Shown here: positions 1 to 9,999 of the stretch, piece after piece | How the letters are laid out: every line of letters starts with the position of its first letter | Numbering within the stretch: position 1 is the first letter of the stretch | Assembly: GCA_002270565.1 (NCBI GenBank) | Contig: NQMI01000070.1 | Location: 118,883 to 182,882, forward strand | Origin: Stenocarpella maydis | Lineage: Eukaryota; Ascomycota; Sordariomycetes; Diaporthales; Diaporthaceae | Reading direction: 5' to 3' | DNA: 64,000 nt | The notes under the pieces: generated by a model | Databases searched by the model: none | Told to the model about the DNA's origin: nothing | What the model saw: the letters and a program-made list of their open reading frames with translations, nothing else | Made by a program: the position numbers and the translations under genes

Positions 1-788
1 AGCCCCAAGGCCGTGCAGAACCTCGTGTGGTTTCAGGACGAAGTCCAAAAGCGGGACCTGCTGAACAAGTTCAAAATGCCCTCCAGCAGGCTGACTTACA
101 ACCGCTTCCTGCAGCTCAACGTCACCTTGGTCCAGAACCTCAAGTTCCAAGAGATCAACAAGACAGCCATCAACAAAATCCTCAAGAGTGCGCAAGACAG
201 CTCCGCCATTCTTTTGACATGCCCTACCGGCACGCAGAAGACACTAACACGAGGACAGAGTTTGACAAACGGACCAGTCTCGGCGCATCCGTCTCATTCC
301 GCGCAGCCGTCCGGTCTCAGAAGTTCCTCGCCGGCAACGTGGCCAAGAAGATGTGTGCTCAGCTCGCGCAGGAGGTTGTCTCGGTCGTGCCGCGGGTCGA
401 TGACTACACATGCCCGATCTGTTTCTCCATTGCCTGGTACCCTGTCCGCCTCAGGTGCTCTCATATCTTTTGCGTCCGCTGCGTCATCAAGATGCAGCGG
501 GAGAACAAGAAACTGTGCCCCCTCTGCCGCGACGAGGTCGTCATGGAGGCTGACCTGTGTAAGTACAACGGCGCAGTTGGCCCATCACAGCGTTCTTATG
601 TGACCCTTCGTCGATGTTGCGAGTTATGCTCATTTTCACTGGCAGCAAACATCGACAAGAATCTGGAGAAGTTCATGCGACTGTACTTTCGCCGTGAGAC
701 AGATGAAAAGCAGAGGGCGAACGAGATCGAGAGGGGCCGGGAGATATTCGGCGACGAATACAAGCACTCGTCTTGTATTGTCATGTGA
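1..788 (+). CDS. SPX-RING E3 ubiquitin ligase, C-terminal part
   Basis: The 3' part of a gene whose start lies left of the window. Exons 1-187, 259-558 and 646-788 join in frame (630 bases, 209 residues plus TGA). Introns are 188-258 (GTGCGC...CAG with an ACTAAC branch site) and 559-645 (GTAAGT...CAG). The first join restores the end of an SPX domain (INKILKKFDKRT, then SLGASVSF). It is followed by a C3HC4 RING finger: YTCPICFSIAW, CSHIFCVRC, CPLCRDEV. SPX domains bind inositol pyrophosphates, and the RING recruits E2 enzymes, so the protein is probably a cytosolic ubiquitin ligase tied to phosphate or nutrient signalling. Fungal SPX-RING proteins of this shape are about 450-550 residues, so over half is missing here. 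The family is clear; the substrate is unknown. Confidence 0.9.
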   Translation, partial: PQGRAEPRVVSGRSPKAGPAEQVQNALQQADLQPLPAAQRHLGPEPQVPRDQQDSHQQNPQECARQLRHSFDMPYRHAEDTNTRTEFDKRTSLGASVSFRAAVRSQKFLAGNVAKKMCAQLAQEVVSVVPRVDDYTCPICFSIAWYPVRLRCSHIFCVRCVIKMQRENKKLCPLCRDEVVMEADLCKYNGAVGPSQRSYVTLRRCCELCSFSLAANIDKNLEKFMRLYFRRETDEKQRANEIERGREIFGDEYKHSSCIVM

Positions 789-1197
789 TTTTGTGGAGAA
801 CACATCGATACCCAAGCATACAGTATACAGTATTCACACAGCGTTTCGGCGTCCATCAACGCATTGACGAATGATAACAGCAGACTCGGTTCCACGTAAA
901 AATATGGTGGCAAATGTCGAAGGTGATGATTATTTACCTGGCACGACGTTTGATGGTGCCCGTTTTCCTTTTCTCTGCAAGGTCTTTCTGGACACTTCTC
1001 GGACAGTTCCACAGCAAATGCAGTACATTCCTTCTAGTAATTCTGTAGTGGTGACGGCTTCATGCAAAGTATGCCACTAAGTACTCAATTAGACGAGTGG
1101 TAGGACGATGAGGTCGTTGCGTCAAGGGACACCTGCACAATTATAAGAGCACCCACCAGTCAGAGGTTTTGGGCCTGAAAAGGGGCCCCAATATGAT
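789..1197. other. 3' flank of the SPX-RING gene
   Basis: GC content is normal and no coding pattern or RNA gene is seen. It presumably holds the 3' UTR of the SPX-RING gene. AT content rises abruptly near 1200, where the repeat island begins. Confidence 0.5.
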
Positions 1198-2021
1198 GCG
1201 CTAGAGGGGCAACTCTGCAAAAACCTATATTTTATAATGCTTCCACCTGTAATGATCACACCAAACATTCATAGGGTTTAGTAGGTAACCTATACGGTTT
1301 ATATTAGCAGACCAGCATAGAGGTAATACTTGATTATTTCTAACATAAATCTAGAGACTATAAGACTTAAACTTTAAGTAATATATAAAGCACAGCTATT
1401 ATAATTTTACTATATAAAAGTACTATTTGTAAAAATAATATATTTTTTACTATAAGGCTCTCTAATTATAAGATTGAGTACTTAAATTAATAATCAAAAA
1501 GTAATTTTTATGAAACTTATTTATTATATTAATAATTTTACTCTTATATATTTTATTTATATAATAAGTTACTTAAATTTACTTTAAATTTTATTAATTA
1601 TAAATTAAATAAGTTTTATTAAACAATAAGAATTTTTTATTTTAAATAATATAGTATACTAGGAAGTAGCTAAGACCAGGAAATAGCTAGTTTTTAATAA
1701 ATTTACTGATTTTAAGCTGCCTTAGCACCCGCCTAGGACTAAGTAAGTAATAAACGTTGACACTAATTAATGCTAACTATACTTAATTAATTAAATCTAA
1801 ACAATTTTTTTAAATTTACAGTAGTTAGGATAAGTATAGTATTGGTCTAAAGAGAGTAACTTTTATTAAGAAAAATATACTTTATATTCAATAATACTAA
1901 CTTTATTAAAATCTTAATCTACTACAGATTACTAATATATATATATATTTATACTAATTAGTGCTAACTAAGCTAGATTTACTATTATTTACTTAAAATA
2001 TAGCTTATTAAACTCTTATGT
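1198..2021 (+). repeat. Left arm of a long inverted repeat (RIP-degraded)
   Basis: AT-rich and non-coding. From its outer end GCGCTAGAGGGGCAACT (1198-1214) it matches the reverse complement of 14508-15375. The best-matching stretch is about 1655-2016 against 14860-15215, through GGAAGTAGC, CACCCGCCTAG and AAGTAAGTAATAAA. Differences are mostly C/T and G/A, as RIP produces. The left arm carries about 300 extra bases between its end motif and the well-matched part. It continues at 2903-3200 after being split by an inserted LTR. It could be the terminal inverted repeat of one large DNA transposon, or one of two copies of a smaller element in opposite orientation. Confidence 0.7.
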
Positions 2022-2902
2022 TGTAATGATTAAAGGGTTCCGAGTTTCTTTAAAACCTGAGAGATTGAGAGTATATGTTTGGAATACGTTATAAGGCGAT
2101 GGTAAAGCAATATTCATTTTAATTAACAATAATTACTAGCTGGGAGGCTATTCTGATGAATTTGTGCTATAGAATAGCATTCAGTTCAGCGTGTGTGTGT
2201 TTCGGCAGGGTCGCAGTATGGTGCTCTGAGGCGAATTGGGACGATTGACAATGGTCTGGACAACTTTATATTGAATTAAGTTGGGCTTCTGTAAGCCCTC
2301 CTTATATACCCTCCGACGTCGTCTCACCCCTGGGCACGCTGCGGTAGGCTCTGGTGCAAATTTGCAAATGCCGGAAAATTCGCCCTTCCAACACACNAAT
2401 GCACTAAGTTATATACTTTTTGGGTAAGAAATAAGGGTAATGCAGAGGTCTGAATTAAGGTGCAAATGCAGGCCAAAATAATCGACTCACGGCCACCAAA
2501 CTCATCTTGCGTCACGCACGCACTGGGCGTACTTAGCGAAAATCGCCTGACTCGCAAGTCTAGGGTAACTCCTTGCTGAGCGGTTCCGTTTAACAGCTAT
2601 CCAGCAGGTAAACTAAATACTTAGATTGATGACTGAAGAGTTTATTCTATAAAAGCTATCTACTATAGTGATAACCATATCCTTATGTATTCCAACTCTT
2701 TAGTAACTATATTGAATATATTTATAGTTAATATAGTCATTGCCTATATTGACTATGTTTCTAGCCAATATTTTTATAACCCTAACCCTAGCGGGATGGC
2801 TTACTGCTAACTCGGGCGGGGTAACATTTTGGAAGCTGTCCTGAGGATAGTAAGGGTTGCCTTCTGCGGTAGTCAGCAGCCAAGGATCGCGGGTTCATAA
2901 CA
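2022..2902 (-). mobile_element. Gypsy-type solo LTR, copy A, interrupted by a second LTR
   Basis: Read on the minus strand it starts TGTTATGAACC and ends ATCATTACA, the TG...CA ends of an LTR. The same approx. 470-bp unit recurs at 3201-3667, 4381-4823 and 14033-14502. A different LTR (2152-2595) is inserted inside it. Removing that insert and one copy of its 5-bp duplication leaves about 430 bp. The flanks TATGT (2017-2021) and TATAT (2903-2907) look like a target-site duplication with one G-to-A change. The arm sequence runs on directly across the insertion when compared with the uninterrupted right arm, so this copy is probably a solo LTR. Confidence 0.75.
2152..2595 (-). mobile_element. 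Solo LTR of a second family nested in LTR copy A
   Basis: A perfect 5-bp duplication, GCTAT, flanks it (2147-2151 and 2596-2600). The near-identical unit at 10661-11254 shows the same boundaries. Read on the minus strand it begins TGTTAAACGG and has a TATA box (GTATATAAGG, around 2300) as expected for an LTR promoter. It is far less AT-rich than its host LTR, so it is probably younger or escaped most RIP. A single N at 2397 sits exactly where the other copy has about 86 more bases, so this copy is probably mis-assembled or deleted there. Only one unit of the 25-bp tandem repeat seen in the other copy is present. Confidence 0.8.
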
Positions 2903-3200
2903 TATATATCCTTCTTATAAGTTTTTATATTATACTTAATCTTATTACAATTACTATACTGTTATTTACTTAATTTAATATAAACTAAATTCTTATTATT
3001 ACTAGCTATTTTAGTAGTTAATTAGTTTCTCTTTTATTTTCTATTAATTATTATTAAAGACTCCTTAATATTAAGTGCTTCTTTAAGCTTAACCTACCTT
3101 TTTTTAAGCCCTTTAGTACTTTATAAGCCTATTATTAGCCTTCTTAAGGATATAAACCTATATACTTAAAAGAATAATTTAATATACTATTACTTATATA
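2903..3200 (+). repeat. Continuation of the left inverted-repeat arm
   Basis: It matches the reverse complement of about 14530-14830, including CTTCTTATAAGTTTTTATA and CTTCTTTAAGCTTAAC, and ends at TTACTTATATA where LTR copy B begins. It is RIP-degraded and non-coding. Confidence 0.65.
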
Positions 3201-3667
3201 TGTAATGATCAGAGGGTTCCGAGTTCCTTAAAACCCGAGAGATCAAGGGTTTATATTCGGAATATGCTACAAGGCAGTAGTTAAGCAATATTCATTTTTA
3301 ACTAATAATGATCACTAGCTATAAGGCTATCCAGTAGGGAAACTAAATACTTAGATTAACAACTAAAGAGTCTATTTTATAAAAGCTATCTACTATAGTA
3401 ATAATCATATCCTTATATATTTTAACTCTTTAGTACTATTAATAAGGGACCATCTGGGCCAATAATAGCCTCATCAGTCCACCTCTATAATCATTAAGAC
3501 CGCTAATAGTCTTATTAATCCACCCCTATTCAGTAGATTCTCAACCCTAACCCTAGTGAGGTAGCTTACTGCTAACTTAAGCGGGGCATCCTTTTGGGAG
3601 CGGTCCTATAGCCTATAAGGGTTGCCTTCTGCAGTAGTCATCAGCTAATGGGTGCGGGTTTATAATA
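3201..3667 (-). mobile_element. Gypsy-type LTR, copy B
   Basis: Same LTR family and orientation as copy A (TGTAATGATC...GGTTTATAATA on the plus strand). The terminal CATAACA has become TATAATA, a RIP-type change. It is preceded by ATATA but followed by TTATC, so no target duplication is visible. It may be one end of a longer element whose body is the adjoining AT-rich DNA, or it may be truncated. Confidence 0.7.
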
Positions 3668-4380
3668 TTATCTTCCTCCTTACTTCCTTTATCCTTAAAG
3701 GTGCTTCTATAAGTTTTTATCCATCCTTCCGGTTTTAATTATGCCTTCCTAATTAGTTATAACAAAATCAAGGATTCCCAGGTCTCTAAAGTATCTCATT
3801 ATTCTAAGAAAACCAAGTAGAGTAAATCCTTATCTACCAGTATTTTTTCCTAAAGTTTAATTATACTAACTTATTTATCTTATATTACTATTAAAACACC
3901 TTATATTACTTCTAAAGAAGATTCCTCTTATTATTATAAGTGTATTTATAAGAAATAGGGGTACTATAATATATAAGCTTATACCTACCTAAATATAAAA
4001 GATTATTAAGATATATTCCTAGATTAAGAATAAGCTAGATATAGCTAAAGAGGAAACTATATTAGTAAGTATAAAGGTTAGCCATCTATATAAGCAGCAT
4101 TATTTATAGGCTGAGAAGATAGCACGTATATTATACTATAATATTAAGATAATTAATAAGTTGGATTATATGGAGAAGGAGGAGGCTAAGGCCAAGCATA
4201 TATAAATTGCTAAGTAGTTTATTAAGGTTGTTTATCAGAGTTTTACAAAGGAAGCTAGGGGAATAGTAATATAGGAGATTTTATTACATTCTAAGGGCAA
4301 TATTAGTATTTTTAACTAGAGTTTTATAGTAAATAAGAGGTTAGATTAGTTAGATTTTGTAGGTACTGGTAATAATAGGG
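3668..4380 (+). pseudogene. AT-rich stretch with a RIP-killed coiled-coil ORF
   Basis: At 4026-4321 one frame reads as a lysine/glutamate-rich helical protein (KLDIAKEET, AEKIARIL, KLDYMEKEEAKAK). It is broken only by TAA/TAG codons of the kind C-to-T or G-to-A changes create. I recognise the style from repeat-associated fungal proteins with long KLD/LEA coiled coils, but cannot name a family. It sits just upstream of the 5' LTR of the gypsy element. The rest of the interval is featureless AT-rich sequence. Confidence 0.4.
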
Positions 4381-4823
4381 TGTTATGAACCACCAGGCGA
4401 TTGGCGGCTGACTACCGCAGAAGACAACCCCGCAGGTCGGGAGCCGGCTCCCGAAAAGGGCGTCCCACCTGATCCAATTAGTGACGCCACCTTATTAAGG
4501 TTAGGGTTAGGGACTCACCAGAATTAATGGGATCTGTGTTAACTCTATCGAGTAACACCTAGTTAATAGCATCACCATTAATCCTATTAAGCCACTAAAG
4601 AGTTAGAATATATAAGAATATAGTCATTATTATAATAGATACTTTTTATAGAACAGACTCTTTAGTCGTTAATTTAAGTATTTAATCCCAATATTAGATA
4701 GCCTTATAGCTACTAATTATCATTAATTAATAATATTACTTATTAACCGCCTAATAATATATCTTAAATATAAATCCTTAATCTTTTAGATTTAATATAC
4801 TTAAAAACTCTCTAATTATTATA
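4381..4823 (+). mobile_element. 5' LTR (copy C) of a degraded Ty3/gypsy element
   Basis: It starts TGTTATGAACC and ends AATTATTATA (RIP form of GATCATTACA), in the opposite orientation to copies A and B. Gag and Pol remnants follow downstream in the same orientation, so this is the 5' LTR. It contains GGTTAGGGTTAGGGA, a short telomere-like run shared in position by the other copies. The neighbouring pentamers TAGGG and TTTTA differ, as expected for one LTR of a pair. Confidence 0.75.
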
Positions 4824-7800
4824 TTTTAATAACTCTTATTTATATATTACTATATGGACTTTAAGCAATATTATATACAGAACCCTTTATGATATTAGAC
4901 TCTAAAATAATTACTCCTACTTGTAATCTCCTATATAAGCTTGGCAATATTACTAATTAGCTAATAGCTGATCCTTGAGTGCAAGAGTTAGCCAATGAGG
5001 TAGCCTAACTCTATATCCTTATAAATAAGTAAGCTTACTAGAATTAAGAAATAGAATGATTTTAAGAGGAAATTACTACCCTTTAAGTAAGAGCTGATAT
5101 TATTAACATCTTAATCTAGATGAAGGAATATATTAAGCTTAATACTCTAGCCCTATATGATGGAACTACTAGATAGCTTTAAGTATATCTAATGCAGGTT
5201 AGGGCCTACTAGCGCTTTTATAGGTTAGATGCACAGCCTAGCGGAAAAAGGGTTATACATACATCCTTTTTTCTTAAAGGAAGAGCCTTAGCTTAGTTTA
5301 AACCCTACTTAACTGATTTTATTAATGCAGAATTATTTAAAGCCTGCAAGCTTAAAACATAGTAGATTTTCAGCAGCTATAAAGGCTATAAGACCGCCCT
5401 TAGGTCCCTATTCCAGGATCTAAATAAAGAATAATAAGCAGAAAGAGACCTAGTAAATTACAAATAGTACAGCTTAATAATTAATTATACTACAGAATTC
5501 TAATAAATCTATACTAAAATTAACTATACTAATAATATAAAGAAATTTATATTCTACTATAGATTAAAGAATAAAGTAAAGGATAAACTTAGCAAGATTA
5601 TAAACTAACCTAATAATTTTCTATACCATATAGAAATAGCTATTTAGATTAATAATAAACTTTAAAAATAATGCTTGGAAAAGAAGGAATAAACTTCTAA
5701 ATAACCCCCATTCTATAAATATAAACCAAATATAAGAAAGAAGTATTAAAAACTAAGCACCTAGTAGGGATAGCATATAGGCCCTATAGAGCTGGATATT
5801 ATTTAGTATAGGAATAAGAAAAACATTAAATGCTATAACTATAATAAGATAGGATATTTTACTTTAGAATGCAGGGCTCTAAAGAAGAATAAGGACTAGA
5901 AGTTAGTACCTAAAGGAACTTAATAAGCTAGTAAATCTACCCGTTAGGCTAATCTAGCTACCTGTAAGGCATAAGGACTACTTAGGTCCAAACCATAGTG
6001 GGAACTTATAAATAAATACTGCATCTATAAGACTACTATATATAACTAATACTAAGTGCATCCGGATTAGGACCCGGACGAAGGATATAACTTCTATAAC
6101 CCTAATATAGAAGATCTTTATAACGGTTTATACTTCTCATAATGCACTAAGTCCTAGTGCAAGAAATATCAGAAGGATAAGGCTTAGTAGCAGCCTATCC
6201 TACTAATAAAGAATCCCTAGAAGCCTAGAATGATATATATATCGCTTAGTAAGATAGCTTGCTTTAATAATAGTTATGCTACTTATTGTAGTAATAAGGA
6301 AGCTACCGGATGGTTTCCTAAGAATGCCTTAGGAAAATAAGGAAGAACCCTAGCGGTAGGAAATAAGGAGGAACTCCTATAGACTAACCTTAGGATGGAA
6401 GGAAAACCTATCCTTCAGGCCATACTTGCGCTACAAACATAGTGGAAGGAACCACAAGACTACTTAGGATAAGCACCCCTTCTAGCCCTAAAAACTAACA
6501 TTATAGCGGTTATGATTACAGGAAGACCTTTTAAAGAAACCATAAAACAGCCTACTTAGGAATACAGAAGACCAGGAGATACAGGACGCATATATCCTAT
6601 GCATAATAAACATAAGGACATCTCCTGGGTATTATATATTTATAATAAATGCAAGGAATACATAAGGAAGAAAACTAAGCACAACTGGTTTCTTTAATAA
6701 TACCTAGATAAGAATATTAAGTATATATATAAGTATAATAACTTTAAGAATTAGTACCTGCGTTAGAAATATAATAAGATGGGATACACCCTAATGAGGC
6801 TGGACTCCCGCATACCCTTAAAATGCTTATAAAACTCTAGCAGCTGGATAGATTATAATGAGCCGATCTATAAGGTGTGTATACTCAATAAGGCTTAAGA
6901 CTAGCATCTAATAAGATAGTAGGGGCTACTGCTGAAATCTCTAATGCTTAAAAAACAGGATTATAGCATATAATAGCTAATTGATAACCTATAAAAATTA
7001 TAAGATATTACTAAGCGAAACCTTGAGAGCATTAAGAAGGTCCTAATAGCGGATAAATAGTTAAAAAACTAGAAGGGCTATCTATAAAACCTCAGATAGC
7101 AACTGATTATATTATAAGATACTTATATGCAATAGTAAATGACTATAGCTACCTAACGGTTTAGATTAAGCTAGGAGATTATATGTGCTTAGCACTTATT
7201 AATAGTAGAGTATAAGGAAATTTTATATCCCTAAAGGTAGTAAATAGATACTACCTATTATAGTAAAAAGAAAGGGAACCCTATAGACTTAATATAGGGG
7301 ATGGAACTAAAGTATCTTATAGTAATGGAATTATTAATATAGAGACTAATCCCCTCCTAGTTCAGATTTATAACCGTATGGAATTACTATCATTTAATAT
7401 TACTAAGATGGCAAATTATTAGTTAATCTTGGGAAGACTTTAGTTAAGAAAGAATAATTCCTAAATTAATTAGACTATTAGTTAGATCTTTTAGGATAAT
7501 ACTATTCCCTAGAAGAAGGTTGCAATTAACAGCAAGGGAAGGAGTTATATTACTAAGGATAGTAAACAGGTAATATACTTAAATGGACCCATAGATACCT
7601 TTAGGAGTAGGCAGAAGGCCCGACTATAGGAAGATAGAGAAGGATTAAGCTACTTAAGCGCCTTACAAAAAAACTAAAGCTAATTAGGAGATTACTACTC
7701 TAGTACAACCAATTAATACATAATATAGGAAATATAATAATAACTCCTTTACCTTAAGGAAGGAAAGGAAGAAGATGAAACCAATAAACTAGTACGGATA

Positions 7801-8042
7801 CTAAAAGACTACTATAAATTCAAGAAAGTATTCCAGGAATAACTCAATACCATATTACTATAAGACATGTAATGGGACTATGAGATACTACTAAAGCCTA
7901 GAATAATACCTTAATTTAAGCCTATCTATAGACGTAATAAGGAATAACTTAAAGCACTTAGAGAATACCTTAATGAAAACCTTAAGAAAGGATTCATTAG
8001 ACTATTATAATTACCAGCAGGATACCTAATCCTCTTTATACT
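4824..8042 (+). mobile_element. Ty3/gypsy gag-pol remnant, heavily RIP-mutated
   Basis: Many stops, but protein traces remain. A CCHC zinc knuckle survives at 5831-5872 as CYNYNKIGYFTLEC, with the second Cys and the His each changed to Tyr by G-to-A or C-to-T. The amino end of reverse transcriptase reads at about 7895-8042: PIYRRNKE, LKALREYLNENLKKGFIR, then PAGYLILF. This order, Gag knuckle then RT, is standard for a gypsy element read from the LTR at 4381. It is non-functional. The RT is cut by the assembly gap, so RNase H, integrase and the 3' LTR are not seen in this orientation. Confidence 0.85.
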
Positions 8043-8493
8043 NNNNNNNNNNNNNNNNNNNNNNNNNNNNNNNNNNNNNNNNNNNNNNNNNNNNNNNNNN
8101 NNNNNNNNNNNNNNNNNNNNNNNNNNNNNNNNNNNNNNNNNNNNNNNNNNNNNNNNNNNNNNNNNNNNNNNNNNNNNNNNNNNNNNNNNNNNNNNNNNNN
8201 NNNNNNNNNNNNNNNNNNNNNNNNNNNNNNNNNNNNNNNNNNNNNNNNNNNNNNNNNNNNNNNNNNNNNNNNNNNNNNNNNNNNNNNNNNNNNNNNNNNN
8301 NNNNNNNNNNNNNNNNNNNNNNNNNNNNNNNNNNNNNNNNNNNNNNNNNNNNNNNNNNNNNNNNNNNNNNNNNNNNNNNNNNNNNNNNNNNNNNNNNNNN
8401 NNNNNNNNNNNNNNNNNNNNNNNNNNNNNNNNNNNNNNNNNNNNNNNNNNNNNNNNNNNNNNNNNNNNNNNNNNNNNNNNNNNNNNNNNNNNN
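8043..8493. other. Assembly gap (451 N)
   Basis: A run of N within the gypsy pol remnant. Single Ns at 2397 and 11397 also mark uncertain joins inside repeats. Confidence 1.
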
Positions 8494-9999
8494 GGTATTA
8501 AGTACTATTTAAAGTTTACTAAGATGCATATAGGAATAACTAGGTATAATTAGAGTAAATAGTATTAGTATAAAAGGTTGTATTAAATACGATAAAGTCT
8601 TGCTATAGTAGAGGCAGGAGCTACTCAACTACAAGCAACTAGAGAAGAGGATAATATAAATATTTGGAATACCCTTATGCTACTAATGCTAGCCATCCTA
8701 ACCGCAGGGGGGGTGCTAATAATAGCGGAAGCTCCAAGCTTACTAATCAGAAGAACAGTAGTTAGTAGGGTAGAAACCTCCTTAGGTTCCTACAGACATA
8801 TATAAAGTCTAGTACTACTCCTACCCAAACCTTATATTATATAATATTAAGAAGATACCTTAGATATAGTATTTAATAGGGTAACTAAAGGTTATATAAA
8901 CTTAAAAGGGAAAACTAAAGAGAAGCTTAATTAGATAAACTAGGGCTTTATAATACCTAATTTACCTATATTAAGGAATTAATATACCTAACCTTTAAGT
9001 ATTATATCTAAGCATAAAAAAGCTCTAAGTAAAGCAGGCAATTAGAATCTACTAACCCTTTTTAGCACTAGTCCTTTATATCCCTTCTAAAGAAATAAGC
9101 CCTAATTAAATACTATTAAATCTAATTAAAATAAATTTCTAAAGCCTAAAGATATAAATCCCTTAATAGTTCTTCCTAGAACATATAGCTAGGCTAGAGG
9201 CTCTATACTTACTATTAAATTAGGTATTTTAGAAAGGGGTTTAAAATATAGCTCAGGTAATAGAGTTAGCTTGATATAGAGATTAAACTAGCCTTATATA
9301 TACCTGCTTCTATTGCTACTAGGTTAACTATAAGCAACTTAGGGAGGTAAATCTAGCTTTTATATAATAGTAAAATTCTCTATTAAGAGAAAAAGGGCGC
9401 TATAGCATTAATTAAATTTAAATAATATTAAAAGTATAAAGATTCACTCTCTTAAAGTAGCTAATAACATTATAAATAAAATAGGGAATTAAGGTATAAA
9501 AGCTAAAGAAACCTATATTTTATTTATAGGGCAAATACTAGTAAAAATAGGCCTAATGGACAGGAATAAACCTCTATATATATAAAAAAGCATATATTCT
9601 GCTAGAGCCCTAATTAAGCAACTACCTTAAGAGGAGCATAGAAGGCAAAAAGAAGAGCCCTTAATGCGATAAGAGGGTTATAAGGGGAATAAAGGGTGCT
9701 AAGAGAAAAGGGCAGAAGAGGGCATAAGAAAAGATTTTATAGTATATATATATATATTAGAGATATATTTAAGTTTATAGGGTATAAAAAGATTAATTCT
9801 CTAGGACTAGAAATCTTTTAAAAAGAAATATAGGAGGGCCCCTTCTTATAGTCTTAGGGGTAACGCTAGGGCTGGTTTCCCTTGGATCCTAGAACACACC
9901 AGTTTCCCCTAGACCCCAGAACATTATATACTACTACTTTATAGATATAGTACCCATCTTTAAGCTCCCATTATTATTTTAACTAAGGGGGAGACTATA
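8494..9999. repeat. AT-rich RIP-degraded repeat DNA, not classified
   Basis: No open frame of useful length and no domain I recognise on either strand. The composition is like the surrounding RIP island. It may be more of the gypsy bodies on either side. Small purine-rich patches occur (for example about 9640-9730), but no terminal repeats were found. Confidence 0.5.

Noticed and set aside
2770..2800. Interstitial telomere or chromosome end suggested by AACCCTAACCCTA
   Set aside because: Only about two units, at the same place in every LTR copy, so it is part of the LTR. Housekeeping genes continue on both sides.
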